Assembly: GCA_024291935.2 (NCBI GenBank)
Contig: CM044310.1
Location: 80,784,713-80,848,712, forward strand
Length of the DNA stretch: 64,000 nucleotides
From: Okapia johnstoni
Taxonomy: Eukaryota; Chordata; Mammalia; Artiodactyla; Giraffidae
Reading direction: 5' to 3'
Shown piece by piece: positions 63,951 to 64,000 of this stretch. The position numbers were made by a program, and so were the translations under genes. Under the pieces are notes generated by a model. The model saw nothing but the letters and a program-made list of their open reading frames with translations. It searched no databases and was not told the origin of the DNA. Position 1 is the first letter of the stretch. Every line of letters begins with the position of its first letter.

Positions 63951-64000
63951 TTCCAGTTCCCTGACCCCAATAAATATCACCTACACTCTCCAAAGATGTT

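Noticed and set aside
63679..63993. Tyrosine/isoleucine-rich minus-strand ORFs
   Set aside because: Translations of the TA microsatellite in the L1 tail.
1..64000. CRISPR array, prophage, plasmid or other prokaryotic system
   Set aside because: Repeats are eukaryotic SINEs and LINEs with target-site duplications; no regularly spaced direct repeats, operons or ribosome binding sites.

Overview
The window is nuclear DNA from a ruminant, most likely a bovid such as cattle, sheep or goat. This rests on seventeen full-length or near-full-length Bov-tA/Bov-A2 type SINEs (tRNA-Glu head, tail ending in cactttcacttt or gactgagcgactt), a few truncated ones, four 3' ends of the LINE BovB, three CHR-type SINEs and L1 tails of the artiodactyl type. 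BovB together with Bov-tA elements is diagnostic of ruminants. There is nothing bacterial, phage or plasmid in it.

I found no protein-coding gene and no exon I would defend. Every ORF of notable length either lies in a transposon (BovB, Bov-tA, L2, MIR) or is a chance ORF in GC-rich or low-complexity DNA. The only recognisable protein remnant is the C-terminal part of the BovB reverse transcriptase at 24958-25696 on the minus strand, which carries a nonsense codon and a frameshift. The other BovB pieces are shorter tails. The window therefore reads as intergenic DNA or the interior of a large intron.

Layout. 1-8.3 kb: MIR and MER5 relics, an ancient repeat at 4.2-4.9 kb, then a SINE cluster at 5.0-7.1 kb in which two Bov-tA copies split one old MIR. 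8.3-18.6 kb: few young insertions, with AT-rich blocks near 8.3, 10.2, 13.4-14.0 and 18.0 kb that look like conserved non-coding elements, between L2, MIR and LTR-like relics. 18.6-21.2 kb: four SINEs, a CA microsatellite and a tandem duplication that includes the edge of a SINE. 21.2-27.9 kb: mostly unassigned sequence, an L2 split by an LTR-like element, then a BovB inserted into the tail of an L2, followed by a CHR SINE. 27.9-34.9 kb: L1 tail, SINE, a strong non-coding candidate at 29.1-29.6 kb, CHR SINE, MIRs and a BovB. 36-40.2 kb: ancient repeats, including an L2 of about 1.9 kb on the plus strand with another old element inside it, then an L1 tail. 40.7-46.7 kb: six SINEs, a BovB, a TGA/TGG repeat and a non-coding candidate at 44.6-45.3 kb. 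47-53.3 kb: MIRs, BovB, a mixed AT-rich and CpG-bearing block at 50.0-51.0 kb, then GC-richer unassigned DNA. 53.3-64 kb: unassigned DNA, strong TAAT-rich candidates at 56.0-56.3 and 59.2-59.4 kb, old L1 fragments, and a young 834-bp L1 tail at 63.1-63.95 kb with a perfect 12-bp target-site duplication.

How it fits together. The young elements can be ordered by their target-site duplications. The repeat-poor, TAAT/ATTA-rich blocks between them are the best candidates for function, probably distal enhancers of a developmental gene outside the window. That is an inference from base composition and lack of repeats, and it needs a cross-species alignment. I did not find a previously undescribed system. 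Repeat family names come from motif recognition by eye, so subfamily labels are deliberately loose.
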